DNA from: Microbacteriaceae bacterium
GTDB lineage: Bacteria > Actinomycetota > Actinomycetes > Actinomycetales > Microbacteriaceae
Reading direction: 5' to 3'
DNA length: 64,000 nt
NCBI GenBank assembly: GCA_009780695.1
Contig: WQZN01000014.1
Span: forward strand, 1-64,000
The notes beneath the pieces were generated by a model. The model searched no databases. It was given only the letters and a program-made list of their open reading frames with translations, and was not told where the DNA came from. The translations under genes and the position numbers were made by a program. The first letter of the stretch is position 1. Every line of letters begins with the position of its first letter. This document shows, one piece after another, positions 25,099-33,900 of this stretch.

Positions 25099-26721
25099 CT
25101 ACTGCTGGGCGACGATCGCCGCGTACGAGGCGTAGTTGCGGCCGTTCTGCGCGATCGTGGCGAAGCCCGCGCCGACGGTGTTGCCGACCCACAGGTCGCC
25201 GTCGACGGCGACACCGCCCGAGACCGTGGCAGTCCAGCCGAGGATCACGTCGCGGTGCCCCCAGCAGCCCGCGGTGTTCGAGCCCTGGCAGTCGATGTTG
25301 GTGCCGCCGGGGCCGTCGTCGTACATCCACAGGTAGTCGGCCAGCAGCACGGACGCCGACGGCGTCGCCGCCCAGATCGACCCGCCCCAGCCGGTCACGT
25401 GGCCGAGCGAGGGGTCGGTGCCGGTGCGCGCCCCGGCCAGGGCATCCGCATCGAGGGTCGCGTTCTCGGTGAGCTTCGGCAGCCCGCGCGACGCGCGCTC
25501 CGCGTCGATCACCGCGATGATCTGCTGCTGTGTCGAGAGCGACGAGTAGTCCGACGGCAGCGCCATCGCGCGGACGCCCTCGCTCGAGTGCGCCGCGTCG
25601 ATGGCGGCGAGCAGCTGGGCTGCGGTGCACCCGGTGCTCGTCAGGCAGGCGGGCCGCGGCCGGTTCGCGGGGGTCTTCAGTGTCTCGAGCACCGAGCCCG
25701 TGCAGGCGGTGTCGTTCGAGACGGTGGTCCAGAGCGCGGCGGTGCCGCCGATGAGGTGGCGCGAGGCATACGCGGCCTCGGCCGAATGCACCGCCGTCGG
25801 CACGCAGATCTTCTGCGACAGCAGCACGGGCCGCGTGCCGTGAGCGTAGGTGGTGGCGACGAGGGCGTCGGGGAAGCCCTGGCCGGAGGCGATGACGGCG
25901 CCGTCCGCGGCGACGTAGGCCCCGGTCGAGGCGACCGCGACGCTCGTGCCGTAGCGGTCGGCGCCCGCCTTGCGGGTCACGGTGCGCCCGCTCGCGGCGA
26001 GGCTGTTCGCGACGCCGCTGTCGACCGCGGCCGTGCCGCCCGCGAGGTACACGTGCGTCGCCTTGAGCGCGCGCAGTTCGGCCAGAACCCCCGAGGGGGC
26101 GGATGCCGCGCCGCCCGGCACGAGCAGCACCGGCGCCTTCCGCGACGCGGCGGCCCCCGCGGCCGACAGCGCATCGGGGTAGTTCACCCCCGTCGCCACA
26201 TAGGCGTACGACGACGACGCGAACGCGTACTTCGCGATGGCGATGCTCGTGCCGTAGCGATCGGCGCCCGCGACGCGGGTGACGGGCGCGAACGCCGCGA
26301 GCTTCGCGGCGACGGCCGACGAGACGGCGTTCGTGCCGCCGACGAGCACGATCCTGCGCGGCTTGAGCTTGCCGAGCTCGCTCGACACCGAGCTCGGCAG
26401 CGCCGTCGGGCCGGTGAGCAGCAGGGGCGCGCCCTGCTTCGCCGCCGCGGCGCCCGCCGAGAGCGCGTCGGGGAAGTTCGCGCCGCTCGCGAGCCAGACG
26501 GTCGTCGCGCCGCTCGGGTACGCGGCCGCGGCGACGGCGGCACCGGTCGCGTAGCGGTCGGCGCCGTAGGTGCGCGAGACGGGGGTCGCGGCGTGCGCGG
26601 CGCCCGGCGCGGCGACGACGGTCAGCGCCGTGGTGACGACGCCGCTGAGCGCCAAGCCGACGAGGATGCGGGACAGAGCGGAGCGGGGGCGTCGGGCGAC
26701 CCGGGGGAGCGTCTGGGGCAT
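25099..26721 (-). CDS. Secreted protein with cell wall binding repeat 2 (CWB2) domains and a C-terminal unknown domain
   Basis: A 540-residue exported protein. Residues 1-44 form a signal peptide (basic start, hydrophobic VGLALSGVVTTALTVVAA, AHA cleavage site). Three CWB2 modules follow, each starting with a GADRYAT/GT(S/A)-type sequence (YGADRYATGAA, VAGADRYGTSIA, KAGADRYGTSVA) and containing NFPDALSAG or NYPDALSAA and VYLAGGTAAV. CWB2 modules hold proteins to wall polymers in Gram-positives. The last 170 residues have two cysteine pairs and GCWGHRDVILGW with QQQIIAVIDAERASRGL, reminiscent of CAP/SCP-like extracellular domains, but the assignment is weak. Its stop is nine bases from the convergent aminopeptidase gene. 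Confidence 0.85.
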   Translation of the reverse strand: MPQTLPRVARRPRSALSRILVGLALSGVVTTALTVVAAPGAAHAATPVSRTYGADRYATGAAVAAAAYPSGATTVWLASGANFPDALSAGAAAAKQGAPLLLTGPTALPSSVSSELGKLKPRRIVLVGGTNAVSSAVAAKLAAFAPVTRVAGADRYGTSIAIAKYAFASSSYAYVATGVNYPDALSAAGAAASRKAPVLLVPGGAASAPSGVLAELRALKATHVYLAGGTAAVDSGVANSLAASGRTVTRKAGADRYGTSVAVASTGAYVAADGAVIASGQGFPDALVATTYAHGTRPVLLSQKICVPTAVHSAEAAYASRHLIGGTAALWTTVSNDTACTGSVLETLKTPANRPRPACLTSTGCTAAQLLAAIDAAHSSEGVRAMALPSDYSSLSTQQQIIAVIDAERASRGLPKLTENATLDADALAGARTGTDPSLGHVTGWGGSIWAATPSASVLLADYLWMYDDGPGGTNIDCQGSNTAGCWGHRDVILGWTATVSGGVAVDGDLWVGNTVGAGFATIAQNGRNYASYAAIVAQQ

Positions 26722-26782
26722 CCCGCCACCATGGCCCCCGATGTGGGGGTGGTCAAGACGGCATTTCTGCCGACCGAGCGTC

Positions 26783-27199
26783 TCAGCCCTCGGAGGCGTC
26801 GCGCCGCGCGGCCTTCTCGGCGTTCTGCTGGTTCACGCGCGCGTTCTCGGCACGCACCGCGGCCTGCGTCGAGCGCTCGCGCACGAGCCACTGCGGCGGC
26901 GCGGCGAGCAGATCCTGGATCTGGGCCGTGGTCAGGGCATCCGTCACCTCTGCACGGGCAAGGCCGGAGGCGGACACGCCGAGCTTGCGGGCGACGACAT
27001 CGCGCGGGTGGGGGCCGTTGAGCCGCAGCTCGACGAGCCACTCGGGCGGGTTCGACTGCAGCTCGGCGAACTCGGCGCGCGAGATGGCGTTCGCCTGGAA
27101 CGAGGCGGGCGTCGCGGGCAGGTAGATGCCCAGCTTCTTCGCGGCCGTGGCCGGCTTCATCGCATCGGGGCCGGCGGGGACGGGCGCGTTGTCGCTCAT
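26783..27199 (-). CDS. DUF5997 family protein
   Basis: A 138-residue basic soluble protein. MKPATAAKKLGIYLPATP followed by FQANAISRAEFAELQSNPPEWL and two similar NPPEWLVELR / APPQWLVRER units is characteristic of the family annotated DUF5997. The two repeats suggest a duplicated short helical, possibly DNA-binding, unit. The function is unknown, but the family is usually divergent from a LysR-type effector-domain protein, as here, which suggests a joint role. The ATG at 27199 shares a 30-base palindromic promoter region with that gene. Confidence 0.85.
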   Translation of the reverse strand: MSDNAPVPAGPDAMKPATAAKKLGIYLPATPASFQANAISRAEFAELQSNPPEWLVELRLNGPHPRDVVARKLGVSASGLARAEVTDALTTAQIQDLLAAPPQWLVRERSTQAAVRAENARVNQQNAEKAARRDASEG

Positions 27200-27202
27200 C
27201 CA

Positions 27203-27226
27203 CCCAGGCTAGCTGGCTAGCCTGGG
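27203..27226. promoter_or_regulatory. Perfect 24-base palindrome holding two divergent leaderless-type -10 hexamers
   Basis: CCCAGGCTAGC, TG, GCTAGCCTGGG form an uninterrupted inverted repeat. It holds TAGCCT twice: 27206-27211 on the minus strand (six bases before the DUF5997 ATG) and 27218-27223 on the plus strand (six bases before the LysR-like GTG). Confidence 0.6.
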
Positions 27227-27229
27227 CGC

Positions 27230-27964
27230 GTGCCCGCTCCGCTCCGCATCGCCTACACCCGCGGCGTCACGCCCGGCAAATGGGTCCGCATCTGGGGCGA
27301 GCGCTTCCCGCGCAGCCCGCTCGAGCTCGAGCTGCTGCGCCCGGTGCTCGACCTAGACGCCCAGCTCGCCGGGCTGCGCGCCGGCGATGCCGACCTCGTG
27401 TTCGTGCGTCTGCCGCTCGATGCCGACGGCGAGACCCCCGCGCGCCCGAGCGGGGTGCACCTCATCAAGCTCTATGAGGAGCGGCCGCACGTCGTCTTCC
27501 CCAAAGACCATGCCCTCGAGGCGGCGCCGAGTGCGAGCGGCGCCGACCTGGCGGGCGAGGTGAGGCATCCGTTCGACGACGACATCGAGGCGACGATCGA
27601 GGTCGTCGCCGCCAATGTGGGCGTCGCGGTCGTGCCGCAGGCGATCGCGTGGCTGTATGCGCGCGCCGACGTCGAGGCGCGACCGCTCGTCGGCGAGCCC
27701 GGTTGGCGCGTGGGCCTGGCCTGGCGCGAGGATGCCCCGGCCGAGGTGCAGCCGCAGATCGACGAGTTCATCGGGGTGGTCAGGGGCCGCACCGCGAACT
27801 CGTCGCGCTCGGCCGCTACGCCGCCGAGTGACGACCGCGACCGGAAGGCTCAGCGCTCGTCGCGCTCGAAGCAGCAGCGGGAAGCGTCGGCGAGGCAGCG
27901 TGAGCAGCGAGAGCAGGAACGCTCAACTCGAGCGGGGCGGTCGCGTCGCCGGCCCACTCGTTGA
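27230..27964 (+). CDS. LysR-type effector (substrate-binding) domain protein without a DNA-binding domain
   Basis: A 244-residue protein that begins directly with the substrate-binding fold (PLRIAYTRGVTPGKWVRIW, ADLVFVRLPLD, HVVFPKDHALEAAP, VAANVGVAVVPQAIAWLYA). The winged helix of normal LysR regulators is absent, and no upstream coding sequence could supply it. The last 50 residues are Arg/Gln/Ser-rich and might contact nucleic acid. It pairs divergently with a DUF5997 gene across a perfect palindrome, so the two may regulate each other. Its 3' end overlaps the convergent sulfurtransferase gene by 149 bases. Confidence 0.8.
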   Translation: MPAPLRIAYTRGVTPGKWVRIWGERFPRSPLELELLRPVLDLDAQLAGLRAGDADLVFVRLPLDADGETPARPSGVHLIKLYEERPHVVFPKDHALEAAPSASGADLAGEVRHPFDDDIEATIEVVAANVGVAVVPQAIAWLYARADVEARPLVGEPGWRVGLAWREDAPAEVQPQIDEFIGVVRGRTANSSRSAATPPSDDRDRKAQRSSRSKQQREASARQREQREQERSTRAGRSRRRPTR

Positions 27965-28802
27965 GCGATCCGTCGTAGATGCGCACATCGGTGCGGCCGA
28001 GGAGCGCGAGGGCGAGCGCGTCGCTCGTCGAGGCGATGGCGCTCTGGCAGTAGCCGATGATCGGCTCGCCCGAGTCCGTGACCTCGGCGAAGAGCTCGCG
28101 CAGCCGCGCGACGGGAAGGTAGGCGTTCGTCTGCGGGTCGAGCAGCAGCGACGCCGCGATGTTGAGCGAGGTCGGGATGTGCCCGCGACGGGCCCGACCG
28201 CCCTCGTCCCCGGCGAACTCGCGCGGCGGCAGGGCGCAGAGCAGCACGGCGTCCTCGTCGCCGCTCAGCACGGCCTCGATGTCGTGCTTGCTCGCCCAGG
28301 CCTCGGGGTCGGAATAGGCCGAGAACTCGCCCGCGCGGCGCGGGCGCACGTCGCCCGTCGCGGTCGGGCGCCCCTCGGCGCGCCACTTGGCGAGGCCGCC
28401 GTCGAGCACGCGCACCTCGAAGCCGTAGGAGCGGAACAGCCACCACAGTCGCGCGGCCCACGTGCCGATGCCCGTGTCGTAGACGACGACCGCGGTGTCG
28501 TTGTCGACGCCGTGCGTCTGCGCGGCGCGCTCGAAGTGCTTCGTGCCGGGGTGGGCGAACGCGTACTCGCCCTCGGGGTCGCTGAAGTCGTCGAACAGGT
28601 CGGCGAAGACCGCGCCGGGGATGTGCCCCTTGACCAGGTATTCCTCTTCGCCGCTGACGTAGGCGACGCTGCCGTTGAACCCCGTGACGCGCAGCACGGT
28701 CGCGTCCAGGACGACGAGCTCGTCCGCCCCCAGGTGCTCGGCGAGCCAATCGGTGGTGACGAGCGGGGTGTCGGGGAGTCCGGCGAACAGGCGGTGCGGC
28801 AC
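27816..28802 (-). CDS. Sulfurtransferase (tandem rhodanese), second copy
   Basis: A tandem rhodanese protein of 328 aa. The first domain (LVVLDATVLRVTGF, GHIPGAVFADLFDD, VVVYDTGIGTWAARLWW) lacks a catalytic cysteine. The second has the active loop GYCQSAIAST, different from the CGSGVTA loop of the copy at 2669, so its substrate may differ. The fold ends near LNEWAGDATAPLEL. The remaining ~40 residues are Ala/Ser-rich and are read from the strand opposite the 3' end of the LysR-like gene. The GTG start has TAGCAT seven bases upstream. Confidence 0.85.
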   Translation of the reverse strand: MPHRLFAGLPDTPLVTTDWLAEHLGADELVVLDATVLRVTGFNGSVAYVSGEEEYLVKGHIPGAVFADLFDDFSDPEGEYAFAHPGTKHFERAAQTHGVDNDTAVVVYDTGIGTWAARLWWLFRSYGFEVRVLDGGLAKWRAEGRPTATGDVRPRRAGEFSAYSDPEAWASKHDIEAVLSGDEDAVLLCALPPREFAGDEGGRARRGHIPTSLNIAASLLLDPQTNAYLPVARLRELFAEVTDSGEPIIGYCQSAIASTSDALALALLGRTDVRIYDGSLNEWAGDATAPLELSVPALAAHAASPTLPAAASSATSAEPSGRGRHSAA

Positions 28803-28809
28803 GCGCCCA

Positions 28810-28815
28810 ATGCTA
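28810..28815 (-). promoter_or_regulatory. Leaderless-type -10 (TAGCAT) of the second sulfurtransferase gene
   Basis: On the minus strand TAGCAT is followed by seven bases and the GTG. Confidence 0.5.
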
Positions 28816-28991
28816 GACGGATGTTCAACCGCTCTTAAGGGTCATTGCAGGATCGCCGCCCTCGTGCCGAGAATCCTGCCGCCCGGGCGGTGTCGACAGT
28901 GCGCGTCAGCGGCACGACAGCGCGGTGTAAGTGCAGCGACCCATGATCGAGGCATCCACTTCATCGATCGAAAGCGAATGAGGAAGACCAC

Positions 28992-29975
28992 ATGACCTCC
29001 ACCGAACTCGCCGTCGAGGCCGAGGGCCTCGTCAAGGTGTTCGGGTCGAACCGCGCGGTCGACGGCGTCGACCTGCGCGTGCAGGCGGGCACCGTCTACG
29101 GCGTGCTCGGCCCGAACGGCGCGGGAAAGACCACGACCATCTCCATGCTCGCCACGTTGCTCAAGCCCGACGGGGGCACCGGCCGGGTCTTCGGCCACGA
29201 CGTGGTCAAGGAGGCGAACATCGTCCGCCAGCTCATCGGCGTCACCGGGCAGTACGCGTCCGTCGACGAGAAGCTCTCGGCCAACGAGAACCTCTACATC
29301 TTCGGCCGGCTGCTCGGCCTCTCGGGCAAGCAGGCGAAGGCGAAGTCCGCCGAGCTGCTCGAGGCCTTCGGGCTGACGGATGCCGCGAAGCGCCCGCTCG
29401 CGAAGTTCTCCGGCGGCATGCGCCGCCGCCTCGACCTGGCCGCCTCGCTCATCGCCCAGCCGCCGCTCATCTTCCTCGACGAGCCGACCACGGGTCTCGA
29501 CCCGCGCACCCGCGGCCAGATGTGGGACACGATCCGCAGCCTGGTCGCCACCGGCTCGACGGTGCTGCTCACCACGCAGTACCTCGACGAGGCCGACCAG
29601 CTCGCCGACCGCATCGCGGTCATCGACACCGGCAAGGTCGTGGCGGAGGGCACGGCCGACGAGCTCAAGGCATCCGTCGGCACGTCCTCGCTGATCCTGC
29701 GGCTGACCGACCGCAACGACACGGGCGAGGCGCTGCGCATCATCGCCGAGGTGTTCGGCGTGCAGGGCACCCCGTCGCCCGAGGCCGGCCGGATCACGGC
29801 GCCGATGTCCGACCCCGACCGCGTCACCGACCTGCTGCTCGCGTTCCGCGGCGCGGGCATCCGCCTCGCCGAGTTCTCGGTGCAGAAGCCGACGCTCGAC
29901 GAGGTCTTCCTGACCATCACGGGGCACGGCGTCGCGACCGACGCCGTGGAAGACACCGAGGAGGTGCGCGCATGA
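28992..29975 (+). CDS. drrA: Daunorubicin-resistance-type ABC transporter ATP-binding protein
   Basis: ATPase subunit of an ABC-2 type exporter, 327 aa. Walker A is GPNGAGKTTT, the Q-loop lies in TGQYASVDEKL, the signature is FSGGMRRRLDLA, Walker B is LIFLDEPTTGLD and the H-loop region is TTQYLDEADQLADR. The TTQYLDEAD sequence and the C-terminal extension (FSVQKPTLDEVFLTITGH) are typical of the DrrA subfamily. The ATG has GAGGAAGACC upstream, so this operon is leadered. The stop overlaps the permease start (ATGA). The exported compound is unknown and no biosynthetic genes lie nearby. Confidence 0.92.
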   Translation: MTSTELAVEAEGLVKVFGSNRAVDGVDLRVQAGTVYGVLGPNGAGKTTTISMLATLLKPDGGTGRVFGHDVVKEANIVRQLIGVTGQYASVDEKLSANENLYIFGRLLGLSGKQAKAKSAELLEAFGLTDAAKRPLAKFSGGMRRRLDLAASLIAQPPLIFLDEPTTGLDPRTRGQMWDTIRSLVATGSTVLLTTQYLDEADQLADRIAVIDTGKVVAEGTADELKASVGTSSLILRLTDRNDTGEALRIIAEVFGVQGTPSPEAGRITAPMSDPDRVTDLLLAFRGAGIRLAEFSVQKPTLDEVFLTITGHGVATDAVEDTEEVRA

Positions 29976-30796
29976 CCACGATCGCCACGAACCGGATCGT
30001 CCCGGCATCCGAGCGCAGACTGAAGAACCACACGAGCATCGCGCAGACCGTGCGCAACTCGCTCGTCATGGCCTACCGCGGCCTCGTCAAGTTCCGCCGC
30101 ACGCCCGAGCAGTTCTTCGACGTGACGCTGCAGCCGATCCTGTTCACCGTCATGTTCACGTTCCTGTTCGGTGGGGCCCTCGCCGGGGACATCCAGAAGT
30201 ACCTGCCGACGATCATCCCGGGCGTGCTCGCCCAGACCGTGATCACGGCCTCGGTCGTCACGGGCGTGCAGCTGCGCGAGGACATGGACAAAGGCGTGTT
30301 CGACCGCTTCCGCTCGCTGCCGATCGCGCGCATCGCCCCGCTCGCCGGGGCGCTGACCGCCGACACCCTGCGCTACGCGATCGCCACGACGATCACCTTC
30401 CTCACCGGAATCGCGATCGGCTGGCGCCCCGAGGGCGGCGTGCTGGGCCTCGTGCTCGCGGGCCTGCTGATCGTCGCCGTCGCCTGGGCGATCAGCTGGA
30501 TCTTCGCCTTCTTCGGCGTGATCGCGCGCACGGCGTCGTCGGTGCAGGGCATCTCGTTCATGGTGCTGTTCCCGCTGACGTTCCTCTCGAACGCCTACGT
30601 CAACACGGCCACCATGCCCGGCTGGCTGCGCTGGTTCGCCGACGTCAACCCCGTCTCGCACGTGATCACCGCGATGCGCAACATCGTGGCGGCGCAGCCC
30701 GTGGGGGCGGATGTCTGGTGGACGCTGCTCGGCGCCGCCGTCATGGTCGCCGTCTTCGCGCCGCTCACGGTGCGGGCGTACATGCGGAAGGCGTAG
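29972..30796 (+). CDS. drrB: ABC-2 type transporter permease (DrrB-like)
   Basis: Membrane partner of the preceding ATPase, 274 aa, with six predicted membrane segments. Typical family sequences are FFDVTLQPILFTVMFTFLFG in the first segment, EDMDKGVFDRFRSLPIAR (the cytoplasmic loop that contacts the ATPase) and PLTFLSNAYVNTATMPGWLR in the last periplasmic loop. The start overlaps the drrA stop by four bases, so the two are translationally coupled. The pair could export a lipid or a hydrophobic drug-like compound. Confidence 0.92.
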   Translation: MTTIATNRIVPASERRLKNHTSIAQTVRNSLVMAYRGLVKFRRTPEQFFDVTLQPILFTVMFTFLFGGALAGDIQKYLPTIIPGVLAQTVITASVVTGVQLREDMDKGVFDRFRSLPIARIAPLAGALTADTLRYAIATTITFLTGIAIGWRPEGGVLGLVLAGLLIVAVAWAISWIFAFFGVIARTASSVQGISFMVLFPLTFLSNAYVNTATMPGWLRWFADVNPVSHVITAMRNIVAAQPVGADVWWTLLGAAVMVAVFAPLTVRAYMRKA

Positions 30797-30804
30797 CCAG
30801 CCGG

Positions 30805-30870
30805 GCACATTTCCTCCTGTGGGGCATATCGGAACGCGGGTTCGGGTATGCCCCACAGGAGGAAAAGTGC
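30805..30870. terminator. Long hairpin between the permease and AfsR-type genes
   Basis: Arms 30805-30828 and 30847-30870 pair at 23 of 24 positions (inner part TCCTCCTGTGGGGCATA) around an 18-base loop. It starts nine bases after the permease stop, between convergent genes. Confidence 0.75.
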
Positions 30871-30903
30871 CGCACGGGCTGCCCAACACGTGCGCGCCCC
30901 GGG

Positions 30904-33900
30904 TCAGAAGCGGGCGGCGCGCAGCACGCGGTCGAGCCGTGCGGCGCAGGCCGCGAGGTCGGGCAGCGCGGCGATGCGCTCGCGCGCGGCGGTGAGCGCG
31001 GATGCCCCGAGCACGCGCTCCGCGAGGGCGACGGCCCGCTCGCGCTCGAGCATCGGCAGATCCTGGCGGGAGTGCATGCGCTCGGCGAGGGCGATGAGCT
31101 CCGCGGCGGCCGTCTGCTGCGGCGCCGTGGCCTGCGGCATCCCCAGCAGCCAGATCGCGACGCCCAGGCCGGCCGTCGCCGACACGGGCCGGTCCATCGA
31201 CTCCGGCCCGCTGCGCGGGCCGGCGCGGCCGCGCATCGCCAGCCGTGCGCCCTGCCGCACGGCGCGCGCGAGCTCGAGTGCGTCGTCGTCCCGGCAGCCC
31301 GCGTACACGGACGCCGCGACCGCGGCGGCCCCGCTGAGCAGGTACCACCCGCCGCCGCCCGTGGCGGGCGGTCGAGCCCCGTAGACGCCGACGGCGGTGC
31401 GATAGTGCTCGACGGCGCGCTGCGCGTCCCCCTCGGCGGCGGCGAGCTCGGCGAGGCCCGACCAGCCGATCGCGCGCACATCGGCGGCGTCGAAGTCGTC
31501 GCCCTGCTGCTCCTCGTGGGCGAAGCGCTCGAAGGCCTCGGCCACGCCGTCGCGGCGGCCGAGCTTGAGGCGGTTGACGGCGGCGATCCAGTCGGACTGC
31601 GCGATCTCCTCGACGGCGCCGATCGCGGTGAAGTGCGTGCGACCGCGCTCGACCCACTCGAGCGTCTCGGCCGACCGGCCCTCCTGGCTGCAGAGCTGGG
31701 CCAGGGCGCGCGCGGCCTGGCCGGCCATCCAGTCGAGGCGGAGGCGGACGGCGCCGTCCCACGCGGCGCGCGCGTGCCGTTCCGCGCCGGCGAGGTCGCC
31801 CGTGTTCTCGACGAGGAAGCTCGCGAACACGTTGCCGAGCACGCGCAGCGTCTCGTCGTCGGAGCCGGTCAGGTGCCGCAGGCTCTGCTCGGCGAACGCG
31901 CGGTCACGGGTCGCACCGAGCAGCAGCTCGATGATGCCGGCCAGCCACGGCGAGACGGCGCCCGAGCGGACGAGCGCGCGCATGCGCAGACCGGCGCGCA
32001 CCCCGCTGCGCAGCAGAGCCGTGGGCGAGACGGCCGTGAGGCCCTCGAGCTCGGGCGGCAGCTGCGGGGCGCGCGGGGAGTCGCGGCGTGGCATGCGCGA
32101 GCCGGCGACGCCCATGATCGCGGCGAACAGGAGCGTGACGGCGGCGGCGTCGGGCGCGTCGTCGGGCAGCGGGCCGCCGGCGGTGAGCTCGGCGACGAGC
32201 GGCGCGAACGACAGCGCCTCGCGGAACTGGTTGCGGATGAGCCAGTGGAACAGAAGGGCGCCGAACACGGGCACCGCCGTGGCGGCATCCCCGGCCTCTC
32301 CCGCCGAGCGCAGCACGACGACGAGGTTGTCGTGCTCGGCGCCGAGCCTGCGGATCGCCTCGCTCTGGCTCGACGTGGGCAGCGCGGCGAGCACGTCGAG
32401 CGCGAAGGCGCGGGCCCAGCGAGCCTGGGCGGATGCCACGAGCGCGTCCTCCCCGGCGTCCACGAGCGCCATGTCGCCGAACTCGCGCACGGTCTCGAGC
32501 ATGCGGTAGCGCAGCCCGGCGGGCGTCTCGGCGACCGAGACGAGCGACTGCAGCACGAGCGCGTCGAGATCGTCGGCCGCCGCGAGCCGCGCCGCCTCGT
32601 CGGCCGCGGCCGAGAACCCGGCTGAGCCGGCCGCGAGAGCGACCGCGGCGGCCGCCTCGGCCGAGAAGCCGTCGGTGAAGCGCGAGAGCCGCCGCAGCAT
32701 GCGCCGCTCGGACTCGCTGAGCAGGTTCCAGCTCCAGTCGATGACCGCGATGAGCGTGCGGTGCCGCTCGGGCGCGCCCCGGTCGCCGCCGCGCAGCAGT
32801 GCGAAGCGGTTGCCGAGGCGGCGCTCGATCTCGTCGACCGACATCGAGCGGATGCGCGCCGCCGCCAGCTCGATCGCGAGCGGCAGCCCGTCGAGGTGCT
32901 CGCAGAGCCGGGCGACCGCGTCGAGGGGGAGGGCGGCGCCGGGTCGGGCCGCCCGGGCACGGTCGACGAACAGCTCGACGGCGGGGCCGTGGTCGCTCGC
33001 CGCGAGCGAGCCGAGCGGGTACACGCTCTCGGCGCCGAGCTGCAGCGGCGAGCGGCTCGTCGCGAGCACACGCACCGACGGCGTCTCGCTCAGCACCTGG
33101 TCGACGAGGTGGGCCGCGCCCTCGATCACGTGCTCGCAGTTGTCGAGCACGAGCAGCGTCTCGCGCTCGGCGAGGGCGGCGCGGATGCGAGTGCGCACCT
33201 CGAGCAGCAGGATCGGGTCCCGCAGGCTGACGCGCGCCGCGCCCACCTCGCCGATGCCGAAGGCGGCGGCCACGGCGAGGGGCACATCGTCGGGCTCGCG
33301 GATGCCGGCGAGCTCGACCACCACGACGCCCGGGGTCGTCTGCGCTGCGCGGTGCGCCAGCTCCTGCGCAAGGCGCGTCTTGCCGAGCCCGCCCGGGCCG
33401 AGGATCGTCGTCAGGCGCGCGTGCCGCATGAGCTCTTCGAGCGCCGCCACGTCGGCGTCGCGGCCGATGAGCGCGTTCGGCGCAGCGCGCAGGCCGACGG
33501 CGAGGCGGCTCACCGGCGGCCGGCCCGCGTGCGGGGCGCGCGCATCGGGGGCTGCCGGCTCGTCGCGCAGCAGCTCGGCGTTGAGGGCGACGAGCTCCGC
33601 ACCGGGGCGGCCGCCGAGCTCGTCGTCGAGGCGCTGTCGGAACTCCGCGAAGGCGCGCAGGGCCTCGCCGCGGCGACCCGCGGCGGCGAGCGCCCTCATG
33701 AGCTGCGCGTGCGCGCGCTCGTCGAAGGGCGCGGCGGCGGCGAGCGCCCGGGCGGCCTCGACGGCGTCGTCGGGGATGCCGGAGGCCAGGGCATCCGCCA
33801 CCCGCCCCTCGAGGGCGCGCACGCGCGCGCCGTCCGCGGTCTCGCGCAGCCGCGCGGCCAGTTCGGTGTCACCCAGGTCGGCACCCGGCTCGCCGCGACG

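Noticed and set aside
29294-31762. An 822-codon minus-strand frame across the ABC transporter and the 3' part of the AfsR-type gene.
   Set aside because: It runs through unrelated genes and a hairpin, and its residues are Arg/Ala-rich without structure.
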